In this document: positions 8,454 to 17,407 of the stretch, one piece after another
Position numbering within the stretch: position 1 is the first letter of the stretch
How the letters are laid out: the number at the start of each line of letters is the position of its first letter
NCBI RefSeq assembly: GCF_001019615.1
Contig: NZ_JNBQ01000003.1
Span: 124,001-188,000, forward strand
From: Cellulosimicrobium funkei
GTDB taxonomy: Bacteria; Actinomycetota; Actinomycetes; Actinomycetales; Cellulomonadaceae
DNA: 64,000 bases
Direction of reading: 5' to 3'
Position numbers and translations under genes: made by a program
Notes under the pieces: generated by a model
The model's input: the letters and a program-made list of their open reading frames with translations, nothing else
Database searches by the model: none
Told to the model about the DNA's origin: nothing

Positions 8454-10853
8454 ATGAGGACAACGACAACGGCGGGAAAGCTCGACGGCAGGGCGGCGCG
8501 CGTCCGGGGAGCGGCGGCGCTCGCGGGCCTGGCCCTCGTGGCCACGGCGGGGTGCACGGCCGGCACCCCGGACGAGGAGAACGCGTCGGACGCGTTCACC
8601 ACGCGGGAGGTCACCGACGGGACCACGACCTTCGTGGTCGTCGACAACCCGGGTGACGGCCCCACGCTCTCCTACGGCGCGGACAGCGCCGTCGAGCTGC
8701 TGACCGAGGAGGTCGACGGCCAGGAGTACGCGTTCAAGGACATGAACGCGAACGGGACGCTCGACACCTGGGAGGACTGGCGCGAGAGCGCGCAGGACCG
8801 CGCCGCGGCGCTGTCCGAGGAGCTGACGATCGAGCAGATCGCCGGTCTCATGCTCTTCAGCTCGCACGAGCGCTCGCAGGCCGACGGCCTCACGGACGCG
8901 CAGAAGGAGTACCTGACGGACTCCCACCTGCGCAACGTCCTGCACGCGGGCCCGAGCGACGTCGAGGCGACCGTCACGTGGGCGAACGAGATGCAGGCGT
9001 ACGCCGAGTCGCTCGCGAGCGCGGACGAGCCCTACGTCCCGGTGAACTTCGCCTCCGACCCGCGCTCGACCGCGGGCTCCGGCGGCTACAACGCCGAGGG
9101 TGCGGACATCTCGCGGTGGCCGTCGAACCTCGGCCTCGCCGCGACGTTCGACGTCGAGCACATGGACAACTTCGCCGAGATGTCCTCCGCGGAGTACCGC
9201 GCGCTGGGGATCACGACGGCCCTCAGCCCGCAGATCGACCTCGCGACCGAGCCGCGGTGGCTGCGCGTCGGCGGCACGTTCGGCGAGGACGTGGACCAGA
9301 ACACCGAGCTGGCCGCCGCGTACGTCGACGGCTACCAGAGCACGACGGGCCAGGAGGGCTGGGGCCCCGAGTCGGTCAACGCGATGATCAAGCACTGGGC
9401 GGGCGACGGACCCGGCGAGGGCGGCCGCGAGGCCCACACCGACGCCGGCAAGTACGGGGTCTACCCGGGCGGCAACTTCGACGCGCACACCGAGGCGTTC
9501 CTCGGGTCGCTCGACTCCGCGGCCGTCATGTCGGCGTACTCGATCGCGCTCGACGGCGCGGGTGAGCCGCTGTTCGGCGAGCGCGTCGGCACGGCCTACG
9601 ACGACACGCGCATGAACCTGCTCCGCGAGGAGAACGGCTACCAGGGCGTCGTCGTGACCGACTGGGGCGTCACGACCGGGGTGAACGACGAGGGCGCGGT
9701 CATCGCGACCGGCTGGGGCGCCGAGGACCTCACCAAGGAGCAGCGCCACTACGAGATCCTCAAGACCGGTCACGACATGTTCGGCGGCAACAACGACGTC
9801 GCGCCGGTCCTCGCCGCCCACGAGCTGTGGCAGGCCGACTTCGAGGCCGGCACGAACGACGTCGACGCCGACACGCGCTTCCGCGAGTCCGGCGCGCGCA
9901 TCCTCACGATGTTCTTCAACCCGGGCCTGTACGAGAACGCGTACCTCGACCTGGACGAGTCCACGGAGATCCTCGCGAGCGACGACAAGGTCGAGGCGGG
10001 CTACGCGGCGCAGCTCGACTCCGTGGTCCTGCTGAAGAACGACGGCGAGACCGTCACCGCCGCGGACGCGGAGGCGTGGAAGGACAAGACCGTCTACATC
10101 CCGCGCAACTTCAACACCGGCTTCGCGAGCTCGTTCGGGCCGGGGGAGTACACCGAGGGCGCCGGGATCGACCTCGAGGTGGCCGAGCAGTACTTCGGCA
10201 CGGTCGTCACGGACGAGGCCGTCATGGACGCGGACGACAAGGTCACGAGCTACACCGCTCCGGACCTGTCCGACGTCGACCTCGTGCTCGTGGGCATGGA
10301 CAGCCCGGACAACGGCGGCACCTTCTCGAACATCGGGCACGACGTCGAGAACGACACCTGGTACCCGCTGTCGCTGCAGTACCGCCCGTACACCGCGGAC
10401 GGCGCGAACGTGCGCCAGACCTCGATCTCCGGCGACCTGCTCGCGGACGGCACGCGGCAGAACCGCTCGTACTTCGGCAACACGTCGAAGATCGCGAACG
10501 AGTCGGACCTCGACGCGTTCGAGCGTGCCGTGGCGGCCGTCGAGGCGTCCGGCAAGGACATCCCGGTCGTCACCGTCCTCAAGGCGACCAACCCGATCGT
10601 GCCGGCCGAGTTCGAGGCCGCGTCCGACGCGATCGTCGTCGGCTTCGGCACGAGCGACCAGGCGCTCCTCGAGGTCGTGCTCGGCCTCCACGAGCCGCAG
10701 GGCCGCCTGCCCGTCCAGTTCCCGAAGGACATGGACACGGTCGAGGCGCAGCAGGAGGACGTCGCGAAGGACATGACGCCCTACACCGACGCCGCGGGCA
10801 ACGCCTACGACTACGGCTTCGGCCTGAGCTACGGCGGGCCGATCACGGACTGA
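8454..10853 (+). CDS. secreted lipoprotein GH3 glycoside hydrolase
   Basis: 799 residues. Residues 1-34 form a lipoprotein signal ending ATAGC (Cys34). Residues 96-107 (DMNANGTLDTWE) fit an EF-hand calcium loop, seen in this GH3 subgroup just before the barrel. The TIM-barrel domain follows with SRWPSNLGLAATFD, MIKHWAGDGPGEGG and the nucleophile motif VVTDWG (Asp403). The alpha/beta-sandwich domain starts near YAAQLDSVVLLKNDG. GH3 enzymes release beta-linked glucose, xylose or GlcNAc; the substrate cannot be read from sequence. ATG 8454 is chosen because GGGAAGG precedes it; an upstream ATG at 8256 would bury the signal peptide. It sits behind the paired-repeat promoter. Confidence 0.88.
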   Translation: MRTTTTAGKLDGRAARVRGAAALAGLALVATAGCTAGTPDEENASDAFTTREVTDGTTTFVVVDNPGDGPTLSYGADSAVELLTEEVDGQEYAFKDMNANGTLDTWEDWRESAQDRAAALSEELTIEQIAGLMLFSSHERSQADGLTDAQKEYLTDSHLRNVLHAGPSDVEATVTWANEMQAYAESLASADEPYVPVNFASDPRSTAGSGGYNAEGADISRWPSNLGLAATFDVEHMDNFAEMSSAEYRALGITTALSPQIDLATEPRWLRVGGTFGEDVDQNTELAAAYVDGYQSTTGQEGWGPESVNAMIKHWAGDGPGEGGREAHTDAGKYGVYPGGNFDAHTEAFLGSLDSAAVMSAYSIALDGAGEPLFGERVGTAYDDTRMNLLREENGYQGVVVTDWGVTTGVNDEGAVIATGWGAEDLTKEQRHYEILKTGHDMFGGNNDVAPVLAAHELWQADFEAGTNDVDADTRFRESGARILTMFFNPGLYENAYLDLDESTEILASDDKVEAGYAAQLDSVVLLKNDGETVTAADAEAWKDKTVYIPRNFNTGFASSFGPGEYTEGAGIDLEVAEQYFGTVVTDEAVMDADDKVTSYTAPDLSDVDLVLVGMDSPDNGGTFSNIGHDVENDTWYPLSLQYRPYTADGANVRQTSISGDLLADGTRQNRSYFGNTSKIANESDLDAFERAVAAVEASGKDIPVVTVLKATNPIVPAEFEAASDAIVVGFGTSDQALLEVVLGLHEPQGRLPVQFPKDMDTVEAQQEDVAKDMTPYTDAAGNAYDYGFGLSYGGPITD

Positions 10854-10863
10854 CGGACCGCAC

Positions 10864-10893
10864 GGGCGGCGGTCGCACGAGCGGCCGCCGCCC
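10864..10893 (+). terminator. GC-rich hairpin after first GH3 gene
   Basis: Arms of 13 bp (10864-10876 and 10881-10893, with one G-T pair) enclose the tetraloop ACGA, starting 11 bp after the stop codon. There is no U-run. It may be a partial terminator or 3'-end stabiliser, since the next small lipoprotein has no obvious promoter of its own. Confidence 0.5.
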
Positions 10894-10979
10894 GGGGCGG
10901 ACGGCGCCCGTCCGGCGCCGTCCGGCCCCGACCAGGCCGCGGGGTGGGCCCGCGGCACGAACGAACCAAGGAGCAGGAA

Positions 10980-11396
10980 GTGAAGCGGAACAAGGCGCTG
11001 ACCACAGGGATCGGGCTGCTCGTCGCCGTCACGGGGGCCTTCGGGCTGACGGCGTGCGGGAGCGGGGACGACTCCGCGGCCGGGTCGTCGTCGTCGGAGA
11101 GCCAGTCGACCGACGTCGACGTGGCGACCGACCTCGAGAACGCGCGCACGGCGGTCGCCGACGCTCTCGCGGAGGACGACAGCTGGGCGCAGATCATGCT
11201 CGCCAGCGACGTCAAGGAGCCGACCGTGAAGTACGGCCTCCTCGTGGTGCCCTTCGTCCCCTCGGACGCCGCCTCGCGCGTCCAGGGCACGGTCGACATC
11301 AAGGACGGCGAGTACACGATCGAGGCTGACTCCGCCGCGACCGGCGAGACCTGGCAGATCGACCAGGACGGCACCATCACCCCGGCCGGGGAGTAG
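10980..11396 (+). CDS. small lipoprotein of unknown function
   Basis: 138 residues. The signal peptide ends with LTAC (Cys26) and is followed by a Gly/Asp/Ser-rich spacer. The mature part, about 100 residues, includes two VKYGLLVVPFVPSDAASRVQ- and GTVDIKDGEYTIEADS-like strands. I do not recognise a family. The GTG start is supported by AAGGAG about eight bases upstream; an upstream ATG at 10944 would add 12 polar residues before the signal peptide. It lies between two surface GH3 enzymes, so it may be an accessory protein of the same locus or a binding lipoprotein. That is inference from position only. Confidence 0.75.
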   Translation: MKRNKALTTGIGLLVAVTGAFGLTACGSGDDSAAGSSSSESQSTDVDVATDLENARTAVADALAEDDSWAQIMLASDVKEPTVKYGLLVVPFVPSDAASRVQGTVDIKDGEYTIEADSAATGETWQIDQDGTITPAGE

Positions 11397-11403
11397 CCAC
11401 CCA

Positions 11404-11467
11404 TGCCTCGTCCGTCCGACGGGCTGCTCAGGCGGATCGTCGGACGGCCCGTCGGACGGACGAGGCA
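11404..11467 (+). terminator. perfect 21-bp stem hairpin
   Basis: The arms 11404-11424 (beginning TGCCTCGTCCGT) and 11447-11467 are exact complements of 21 bp with a 22-base loop, eight bases after the lipoprotein stop. This is a strong intrinsic-type stop without a U-run, and it separates the first GH3 transcript from the next repeat-controlled promoter. Confidence 0.7.
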
Positions 11468-11500
11468 CCACCCCGCGCACGGGTCGCGCACGACGACGAC

Positions 11501-11567
11501 CGTCCGTGCCGCAGAAACGACCGATCGTGCAGCCGCGGCGGGCGGCGCCGTACCCCGCTCCTAGCCT
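11501..11567 (+). promoter_or_regulatory. second paired direct repeat plus -10 box, upstream of the permuted GH3 gene
   Basis: CCGTGC at 11504 and TCGTGC at 11525 are spaced 21 bp apart, and TAGCCT at 11562-11567 is the -10. Every element is offset by exactly 3250 bp from its counterpart at 8251-8317, including the 37 bp from second repeat to -10. 21 of the first 33 aligned bases are identical, with CGAC-N1-G-N1-TCGTGCA conserved around the second repeat. This supports shared activation by the LytTR regulator. Confidence 0.65.
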
Positions 11568-11599
11568 GAGGAACGGGCCCGCACTCGAGGAGGAATGCA

Positions 11600-14593
11600 G
11601 TGAACGCCAGGGCGAAGAACGCCGACGGTGGCAGGACACCGATGTCGAACAAGAAGTTCCTGTGGATCTGGGTACCCGTGCTCGCGACGGTGACCGTGCT
11701 CGTCGTCGTCGCGAACGTCGCGCTCAACGTCGCGGGCGGCTGGGTCGCGTCCCAGCTCGGGTCCGGCACCTACACGTTCACCAACTCCGAGGAGTCCTCG
11801 GGCTGGGACACCGAGTACTACACGGCCGAGCACGACAGCCAGGAGTCCGTCGACGAGGCCGCCAAGGTGCTCGTCGAGGAGATCGCCGCCGGCGGGATCG
11901 TCCTCGCGAAGAACGAGGCCGGCGCGCTGCCCCTCGCCGCGGACGCCCGCGTGACCATGCTGGGCCGCGCGTCCGCCGACCCGGTGTTCGGCGGCTCGGG
12001 CTCCGGCTCGGTCGACACCAACTCCGCGGTGACCGTCCGCGGCGGCCTCGAGAACGCGGGCCTCACGGTGAACGACCAGGTCTACGCCACCATCGAGGCG
12101 TTCGCGGCCGAGAACCCGCGCGGCCACATCGAGATGGACAACCCCGACGCGTCGAGCTACACGATCGGCGAGCTGCCCGTCGGCGACTACGAGGCGCAGT
12201 CCGGGACGTTCGCCGAGTTCGGCGACGCCGCGATCGTCACGATCGGCCGCCCCGGCGGCGAGGGCGGCGACCTCACCCGCGACATGACGGGCTGGGACGA
12301 CAACGCCGAGCCCGGCCAGCACCAGCTCGAGCTCAACCAGGACGAGAAGGACCTCGTCGCGCTCGCGACGGCGAGCTTCGACACGGTCGTCGTGGTCGTC
12401 AACGCGTCCACGACCCTCGAGCTCGGCGAGCTCCAGGCCGACCCGGACGTCGACGCGATCCTCCTCGCGGGCTCGCCCGGCGCGACCGGCTTCAACGCCC
12501 TGGGCACGATCCTCACGGGCGAGGTCAACCCGTCCGGCCGCACGACCGACGTCTGGGCCGCGGACTTCACCGCCGACCCGACGTTCGCGAACTTCGGCAG
12601 CTTCTTCTACTCGAACATCGAGGCCTCCTACCCGGTCTCGGCGGTCGAGAAGGCGACGTCCAACGCGACCGTCACGAGCAACGCGCCGTTCGTCGACTAC
12701 ACCGAGGGCATCTACGTCGGGTACCGGTACTACGAGACCGCCGCGGCCGAGGGCTTCGTCGACTACGACGACGCCGTGGTCTACCCGTTCGGCTACGGCC
12801 TCAGCTACACCGACTTCGCCTGGGCGGTCACGGGCACGGAGGCGGGCGACGTCGACGGGACCGTCGCGGTCACGGTCGAGGTCACGAACACCGGCGCCGT
12901 CGCGGGCCGGGACGTCGTCGAGCTCTACTACACCGCCCCCTACACGCCCGGCGGCATCGAGAAGTCCGAGGTCGTCCTGGGCGACTTCGCCAAGACCGGC
13001 GTGATCGAGCCCGGCGCGAGCGAGACGGTGACGCTCGAGCTCGCCGTCGAGGACATGGCGTCCTACGACCACCTGGGCGAGCAGGCGTACGTCCTCGAGG
13101 CGGGCGACTACACGATCAGCCTGCGCACCGACTCCCACACCGTCGCGGCGGGCACGGAGCCGATCACGTACCCGGTGGCGTCCGACGTCGTGTACTCGGG
13201 CGACAACCACCGCGCGACGGACCTCGCCGAGGTGACCAACCGGTTCGACGACGTCTCGGCGCGCTTCAGCGCCGACGGCGGCGCCGGCACCGTCGTGCCG
13301 ATGTCCCGCGCCGACTTCGCGGGCACGTTCCCGCAGGCCCCGACCGCCGAGCAGTCCGTCGCCGACGCGGCCACCCAGGAGGGCTTCGCCGCCTGGGACT
13401 ACGACGCCGAGGCCGCCGCGTTCGACGGCGAGATGCCGACGACGGGCGAGCGCTCCGACCTGACGCTCGTGGACCTGCGCGGGCTGCCCAAGGACGACCC
13501 GCAGTGGGACGAGCTGCTCGACTCCCTGACGGTCGGCGACATGACGGACATGCTGCTCAACGGCGCGTACCAGACGGCCGCGATCGCCTCGATCGCCAAG
13601 CCGCAGACGGTCGAGCCCGACGGCCCGGCGGGCTTCTCGTCCTTCATCAACTCGTCGATCAACGGCGTCGCCTACCCGTCCGAGGTCCTCATCGCGCAGA
13701 CGTGGGACGTCGACCTCGGCACCGCGATGGGCACGATGATCGGCGAGGAGGCGCTCCAGAAGGGCCTCAACGGCTGGTACGCGCCGGCGGTGAACCTGCA
13801 CCGCTCGCCGTTCGGCGGCCGCAACTTCGAGTACTACTCGGAGGACCCGCTCCTCTCGGGCCGGATGGCCGCCGCCGTGTCGAACGGCGCGGCGAGCAAG
13901 GGCGTCTACACGATGCTCAAGCACTTCGCGCTCAACGAGCAGGAGACCAACCGCGTCGACAACGGCCCCGCGACGTGGGCGACCGAGCAGACGATCCGCG
14001 AGATCTACCTCAAGCCGTTCGAGCTCGCGATCAAGGACGTCTCCCTCGACGTCCGGTACATCGCGGACGACGAGGGCACGATCGAGGAGACGACGGTCGG
14101 GGCGCTCGGCATCATGAGCTCGTTCAACCGGATCGGCGCCACGTGGACCGGCGGCTCGAGGCCGCTCATGACGGACGTCCTGCGCGGCGAGTGGGGCTTC
14201 GAGGGCTTCGCGATCACCGACTTCAACCTGTACCCGTACATGAACCCCAACGAGGGTCTCGACGGGGGCACGGACCTGACGCTCACCTTCCAGCCGTCGA
14301 AGTCGTTCGGCGACACGACGTCCGCGAAGGCCGTCACGGACATCCGGAACGCGACCCACAACATCCTGTTCACGGTGGCCAACTCGAACGCCATGAACGG
14401 GCTCGCCCCCGGAGCGACCGTCACCTACACGCCGCCCACCTGGGTGTACGTCCAGATCGGCGTGTCGGTCCTCCTCGGGCTGCTCGTCCTGGTCGGCGCC
14501 TTCCTCATGGTCCGACGCGTTCGTCGGCACCGGTCGGCTGCCGAGGAGGTCGCCGCACCCGCCTCCGAGCCGGCGGTCCCCGCCGCCCGGTAG
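11600..14593 (+). CDS. membrane-anchored, domain-permuted GH3 glycoside hydrolase
   Basis: 997 residues. There is a transmembrane segment at about 19-48 and another at about 948-971, then a basic tail, so the enzyme would be tethered at both ends outside the membrane. The GH3 domains are in permuted order: the sandwich domain comes first (GGIVLAKNEAGALPL, then the loop PSGRTTD), then an FN3-like domain after VYPFGYGLSYTDF, and last the TIM barrel (VNLHRSPFGGRNFEYYSEDP, MLKHFALNEQE, nucleophile Asp874 in ITDFN, where SDW is usual). Permuted GH3 enzymes are known from Ruminococcus and Butyrivibrio. The GTG start follows AGGAGGA at 11588. Transcription probably starts from the repeat-controlled promoter about 30 bp upstream. 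Confidence 0.88.
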   Translation: MNARAKNADGGRTPMSNKKFLWIWVPVLATVTVLVVVANVALNVAGGWVASQLGSGTYTFTNSEESSGWDTEYYTAEHDSQESVDEAAKVLVEEIAAGGIVLAKNEAGALPLAADARVTMLGRASADPVFGGSGSGSVDTNSAVTVRGGLENAGLTVNDQVYATIEAFAAENPRGHIEMDNPDASSYTIGELPVGDYEAQSGTFAEFGDAAIVTIGRPGGEGGDLTRDMTGWDDNAEPGQHQLELNQDEKDLVALATASFDTVVVVVNASTTLELGELQADPDVDAILLAGSPGATGFNALGTILTGEVNPSGRTTDVWAADFTADPTFANFGSFFYSNIEASYPVSAVEKATSNATVTSNAPFVDYTEGIYVGYRYYETAAAEGFVDYDDAVVYPFGYGLSYTDFAWAVTGTEAGDVDGTVAVTVEVTNTGAVAGRDVVELYYTAPYTPGGIEKSEVVLGDFAKTGVIEPGASETVTLELAVEDMASYDHLGEQAYVLEAGDYTISLRTDSHTVAAGTEPITYPVASDVVYSGDNHRATDLAEVTNRFDDVSARFSADGGAGTVVPMSRADFAGTFPQAPTAEQSVADAATQEGFAAWDYDAEAAAFDGEMPTTGERSDLTLVDLRGLPKDDPQWDELLDSLTVGDMTDMLLNGAYQTAAIASIAKPQTVEPDGPAGFSSFINSSINGVAYPSEVLIAQTWDVDLGTAMGTMIGEEALQKGLNGWYAPAVNLHRSPFGGRNFEYYSEDPLLSGRMAAAVSNGAASKGVYTMLKHFALNEQETNRVDNGPATWATEQTIREIYLKPFELAIKDVSLDVRYIADDEGTIEETTVGALGIMSSFNRIGATWTGGSRPLMTDVLRGEWGFEGFAITDFNLYPYMNPNEGLDGGTDLTLTFQPSKSFGDTTSAKAVTDIRNATHNILFTVANSNAMNGLAPGATVTYTPPTWVYVQIGVSVLLGLLVLVGAFLMVRRVRRHRSAAEEVAAPASEPAVPAAR

Positions 14594-14609
14594 CCGGTGA
14601 CCACCGGGC

Positions 14610-14692
14610 CTCCCGGGCGGGCGACCGCCCGGGAGACCCGGCACCCGGCGCCGTCGGGCCGGTGGCGCCCACCACCGCCGGCCCGACGCCGG
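14610..14692 (+). terminator. tandem GC-rich hairpins after the permuted GH3 gene
   Basis: The first hairpin (14610-14620 and 14625-14635) has perfect 11-bp arms around the tetraloop GCGA. The second (about 14644-14692) pairs CCCGGCG...TCGGGCCGG with its complement, allowing a three-base bulge. Together they probably end the permuted-GH3 transcript. The remaining 150 bp before the next start show no clear promoter. Confidence 0.6.
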
Positions 14693-14840
14693 GACCCCGG
14701 ACCGCCGTCCGGCACCGGGTCCCGCCCCGCACGTCCCGAGCTGCGCCGTCGTCGACGCACCGCCGACGGCAGGCCTCGCCCTGCCCGCAGACCGCTCGGA
14801 GAGACCCCGCACGACCCCACGACCATGCAAGGAGAGCACC

Positions 14841-17387
14841 GTGCAGCTCCACGGCGAGACCACCGCCGCGGCCGGCGAGACGGCCTCGGCCCCGGGCACG
14901 ACGACCACGACGACCGGCGTCGTCCCGACCGCGAGCCTGACCCTCCTGGAGAAGGCCGCGCTCCTGACGGGGAAGTCCGTGTGGGAGACGCACGACGTCC
15001 CGCGCCTCGGCGTCCGCTCGCTGTGGCTGGCCGACGGTCCGCACGGCGTGCGCAAGCAGCTCGGCGCGGCCGACCACCTCGGCATCGCGGCCTCGCAGGA
15101 GGCCACGTGCTTCCCGACGGCCGCCGCCGTGGCGAACACGTGGGACGTCGAGCTGGCCGAGCGCGTGGGCGCCGCGCTCGGCGCCGAGGCCGCGGCGCAG
15201 GACGTGGACGTGCTGCTCGGCCCGGGCCTCAACATCAAGCGGTCGCCGCTCGGCGGGCGCAACTTCGAGTACTTCTCCGAGGACCCGCTGCTCGCGGGCC
15301 GGATGGCCGCGGGGTACGTGCGGGGGATCCAGTCCCGCGGTGTCGCGGCGTGCCCCAAGCACTTCGCGGTGAACTCCCAGGAGCTGCGCCGCATGGTCTC
15401 GGACTCCGTGGTCGACGAGCGGACGCTCCGGGAGGTCTACCTCACGGCGTTCGGCATCGTCGTCGCCGAGTCCCGGCCCCGGACGGTCATGTCGTCGTAC
15501 AACCTCGTCAACGGCGTGTACGCCCACGAGGACCCGTTCCTCCTCACCCAGGTCCTGCGCCGGGAGTGGGGGTTCGACGGCGCGGTCGTCTCCGACTGGG
15601 GCGGGTCGAACGACGTCGTCGCGGCCGCGGCGGCGGGCGGGACGCTCGAGATGCCCGCCGCCGGGCTCGGCTCGGCGCGCCAGCTCGTGGACGCGGTGCG
15701 GTCCGGACGCCTCGACGAGGCGGACCTTGACGCGCGCGCGGACGAGGTCCTGCGCCTCGTCGCCGACGCCCGCGAGCCGGGCACCGCCCCGGCCGTGGAC
15801 GCCGACGCCCACCACGCGCTCGCCCGCGAGGTCGCGGCGCGCTCGGCGGTTCTGCTCAAGAACGAGGACGCGATCCTGCCGCTCGCCGCCGGAACGCGCG
15901 TGGCGGTCGTCGGCGACTTCGCGCGCACCCCGCGCTACCAGGGCTCCGGCTCGTCCGCGGTGAACCCGACCCGCCTCGACAGCGTGCTCGACGTGATCGG
16001 GGACTCGGGCCTCGACCTGACGTCGTTCGCCCCCGGCTTCCACCGCGACGGCACCCCCGACGCCGCGCTGCGAGAGGAGGCCGTCGAGGCCGCCCGCGGC
16101 GCCGACGTCGTGCTGCTCTTCCTCGGCCTGGACGAGATCGCGGAGTCGGAGGGGCTCGACCGCTCGACGCTCGCGCTGCACCCGGCGCAGGTCGAGGTGC
16201 TCCAGGCCGTGGCCGCGGCGAACCCCGCCACCGTCGTGGTGCTCGCGGGCGGCGGGGCGATCTCCACCCCGTGGCTCGGCTCGGCCCGCGCGCTCGTGCA
16301 CGGCTACCTCTCCGGGCAGGCCGGGGCCGGCGGGATCCTCGACGTGCTCACGGGCGTCGTGAACCCCTCGGGACGGCTCGCGGAGACGCTGCCCGTGCGC
16401 CTCGCGGACACCCCGACCGCCGGGTCGTTCCCCGCGACCGGGCGCACCGCCGTCTACCGCGAGGGCCTGTACGTCGGCTACCGGTACTACACGAGCGCCG
16501 ACGTCCCCGTGGCGTTCCCGTTCGGGTTCGGCCTGTCGTACACGACGTTCGAGCGCTCCGGCCTCGTGGTCGCCGCGGACAGGTCGACGGACACCGCGAC
16601 GGGCTCCGCGATGGACCTGACGACGGACCACGCGACGGTCACGGTGACCGTGACCGTGACGAACACCGGGCCGGTCGCCGGGGCCGACGTGGTGCAGGTC
16701 TACACGAGCCGCGAGACGCCGGGGGTCCACCGCCCGGTCCGCACGCTCGCCGGGTTCGTGCGCGTCGAGCTCGAGCCGGGGGAGTCGCGCACGGTGACCG
16801 TGCCGCTGGGAGACGCCGCGTTCCGGCACTGGGACGTGGCGACCGGTGCGTGGCAGGTCGAGCAGGGCGCGTGGTCGGTGCTGGTCGGCTCGCACGTGGA
16901 CGACCTCCCGCTCGGGGCGACGATCGAGCTCACCGGCACCGTGCCGCCCCGCAGCGAGGACGACCTGCCCGAGCCGTACCGCACGGGACGCGTGCACGAC
17001 GTGTCGGACGCCCAGTTCGCGGCGCTCCTGGGCCGCCCCGTCCCGACGGCGGCGTGGTCCGGTCCCCTCGGCGTGAACGACCCGCTCTCGCGCCTCGCGG
17101 ACGCGCGGTCGCCGCTCGCCCGCCTCGCGTTCCGGATCCTGTCCTGGCGGCACGACGCGGCGGACCGCAAGGGCGCGCCGGACCTCAACATCCTGTTCCT
17201 GCTCAACATGCCGTTCCGGGCCATCGGGAAGATGACCGGCGGCCTGGTCGACGCCGCGATGGTCGACGGCATCGTCCGCATCGTCAACGGCCACCTCTTC
17301 CGCGGCACCGGCGCCGTCCTGCGCGGGTTCGTCCGCAACCGCCGTGCCGACCGTCGTACCGCGCGCACCCTCCGCGGCGACGCCTGA
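14841..17387 (+). CDS. GH3 beta-glucosidase, cytoplasmic type, canonical order
   Basis: 848 residues without a signal peptide. The canonical order is TIM barrel (LADGPHGVR, KRSPLGGRNFEYFSEDP, CPKHFAVNSQE, nucleophile Asp252 in VVSDWGG), then sandwich domain (SAVLLKNEDAILPL; FLGLDEIAESEGLDR), then an FN3-like domain after FPFGFGLSYTTFE. An extra tail of about 110 residues after the FN3 domain includes a hydrophobic stretch (LNILFLLNMPFRAIGKM) and an Arg-rich end, unusual for a soluble enzyme and perhaps membrane-associating. The GTG start follows AAGGAGAG. The GtrA-like gene begins 20 bp after it, so the enzyme may act with the glycosyltransferase pair rather than in sugar catabolism. Confidence 0.87.
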   Translation: MQLHGETTAAAGETASAPGTTTTTTGVVPTASLTLLEKAALLTGKSVWETHDVPRLGVRSLWLADGPHGVRKQLGAADHLGIAASQEATCFPTAAAVANTWDVELAERVGAALGAEAAAQDVDVLLGPGLNIKRSPLGGRNFEYFSEDPLLAGRMAAGYVRGIQSRGVAACPKHFAVNSQELRRMVSDSVVDERTLREVYLTAFGIVVAESRPRTVMSSYNLVNGVYAHEDPFLLTQVLRREWGFDGAVVSDWGGSNDVVAAAAAGGTLEMPAAGLGSARQLVDAVRSGRLDEADLDARADEVLRLVADAREPGTAPAVDADAHHALAREVAARSAVLLKNEDAILPLAAGTRVAVVGDFARTPRYQGSGSSAVNPTRLDSVLDVIGDSGLDLTSFAPGFHRDGTPDAALREEAVEAARGADVVLLFLGLDEIAESEGLDRSTLALHPAQVEVLQAVAAANPATVVVLAGGGAISTPWLGSARALVHGYLSGQAGAGGILDVLTGVVNPSGRLAETLPVRLADTPTAGSFPATGRTAVYREGLYVGYRYYTSADVPVAFPFGFGLSYTTFERSGLVVAADRSTDTATGSAMDLTTDHATVTVTVTVTNTGPVAGADVVQVYTSRETPGVHRPVRTLAGFVRVELEPGESRTVTVPLGDAAFRHWDVATGAWQVEQGAWSVLVGSHVDDLPLGATIELTGTVPPRSEDDLPEPYRTGRVHDVSDAQFAALLGRPVPTAAWSGPLGVNDPLSRLADARSPLARLAFRILSWRHDAADRKGAPDLNILFLLNMPFRAIGKMTGGLVDAAMVDGIVRIVNGHLFRGTGAVLRGFVRNRRADRRTARTLRGDA

Positions 17388-17407
17388 CCTGCTCGAAGGG
17401 AAGACCC

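Noticed and set aside
11595-11603. ATG at 11595 as start of the permuted GH3 gene
   Set aside because: It reads ATG CAG TGA and stops at once. The GTG at 11600, five bases after AGGAGGA, is in frame with the protein.
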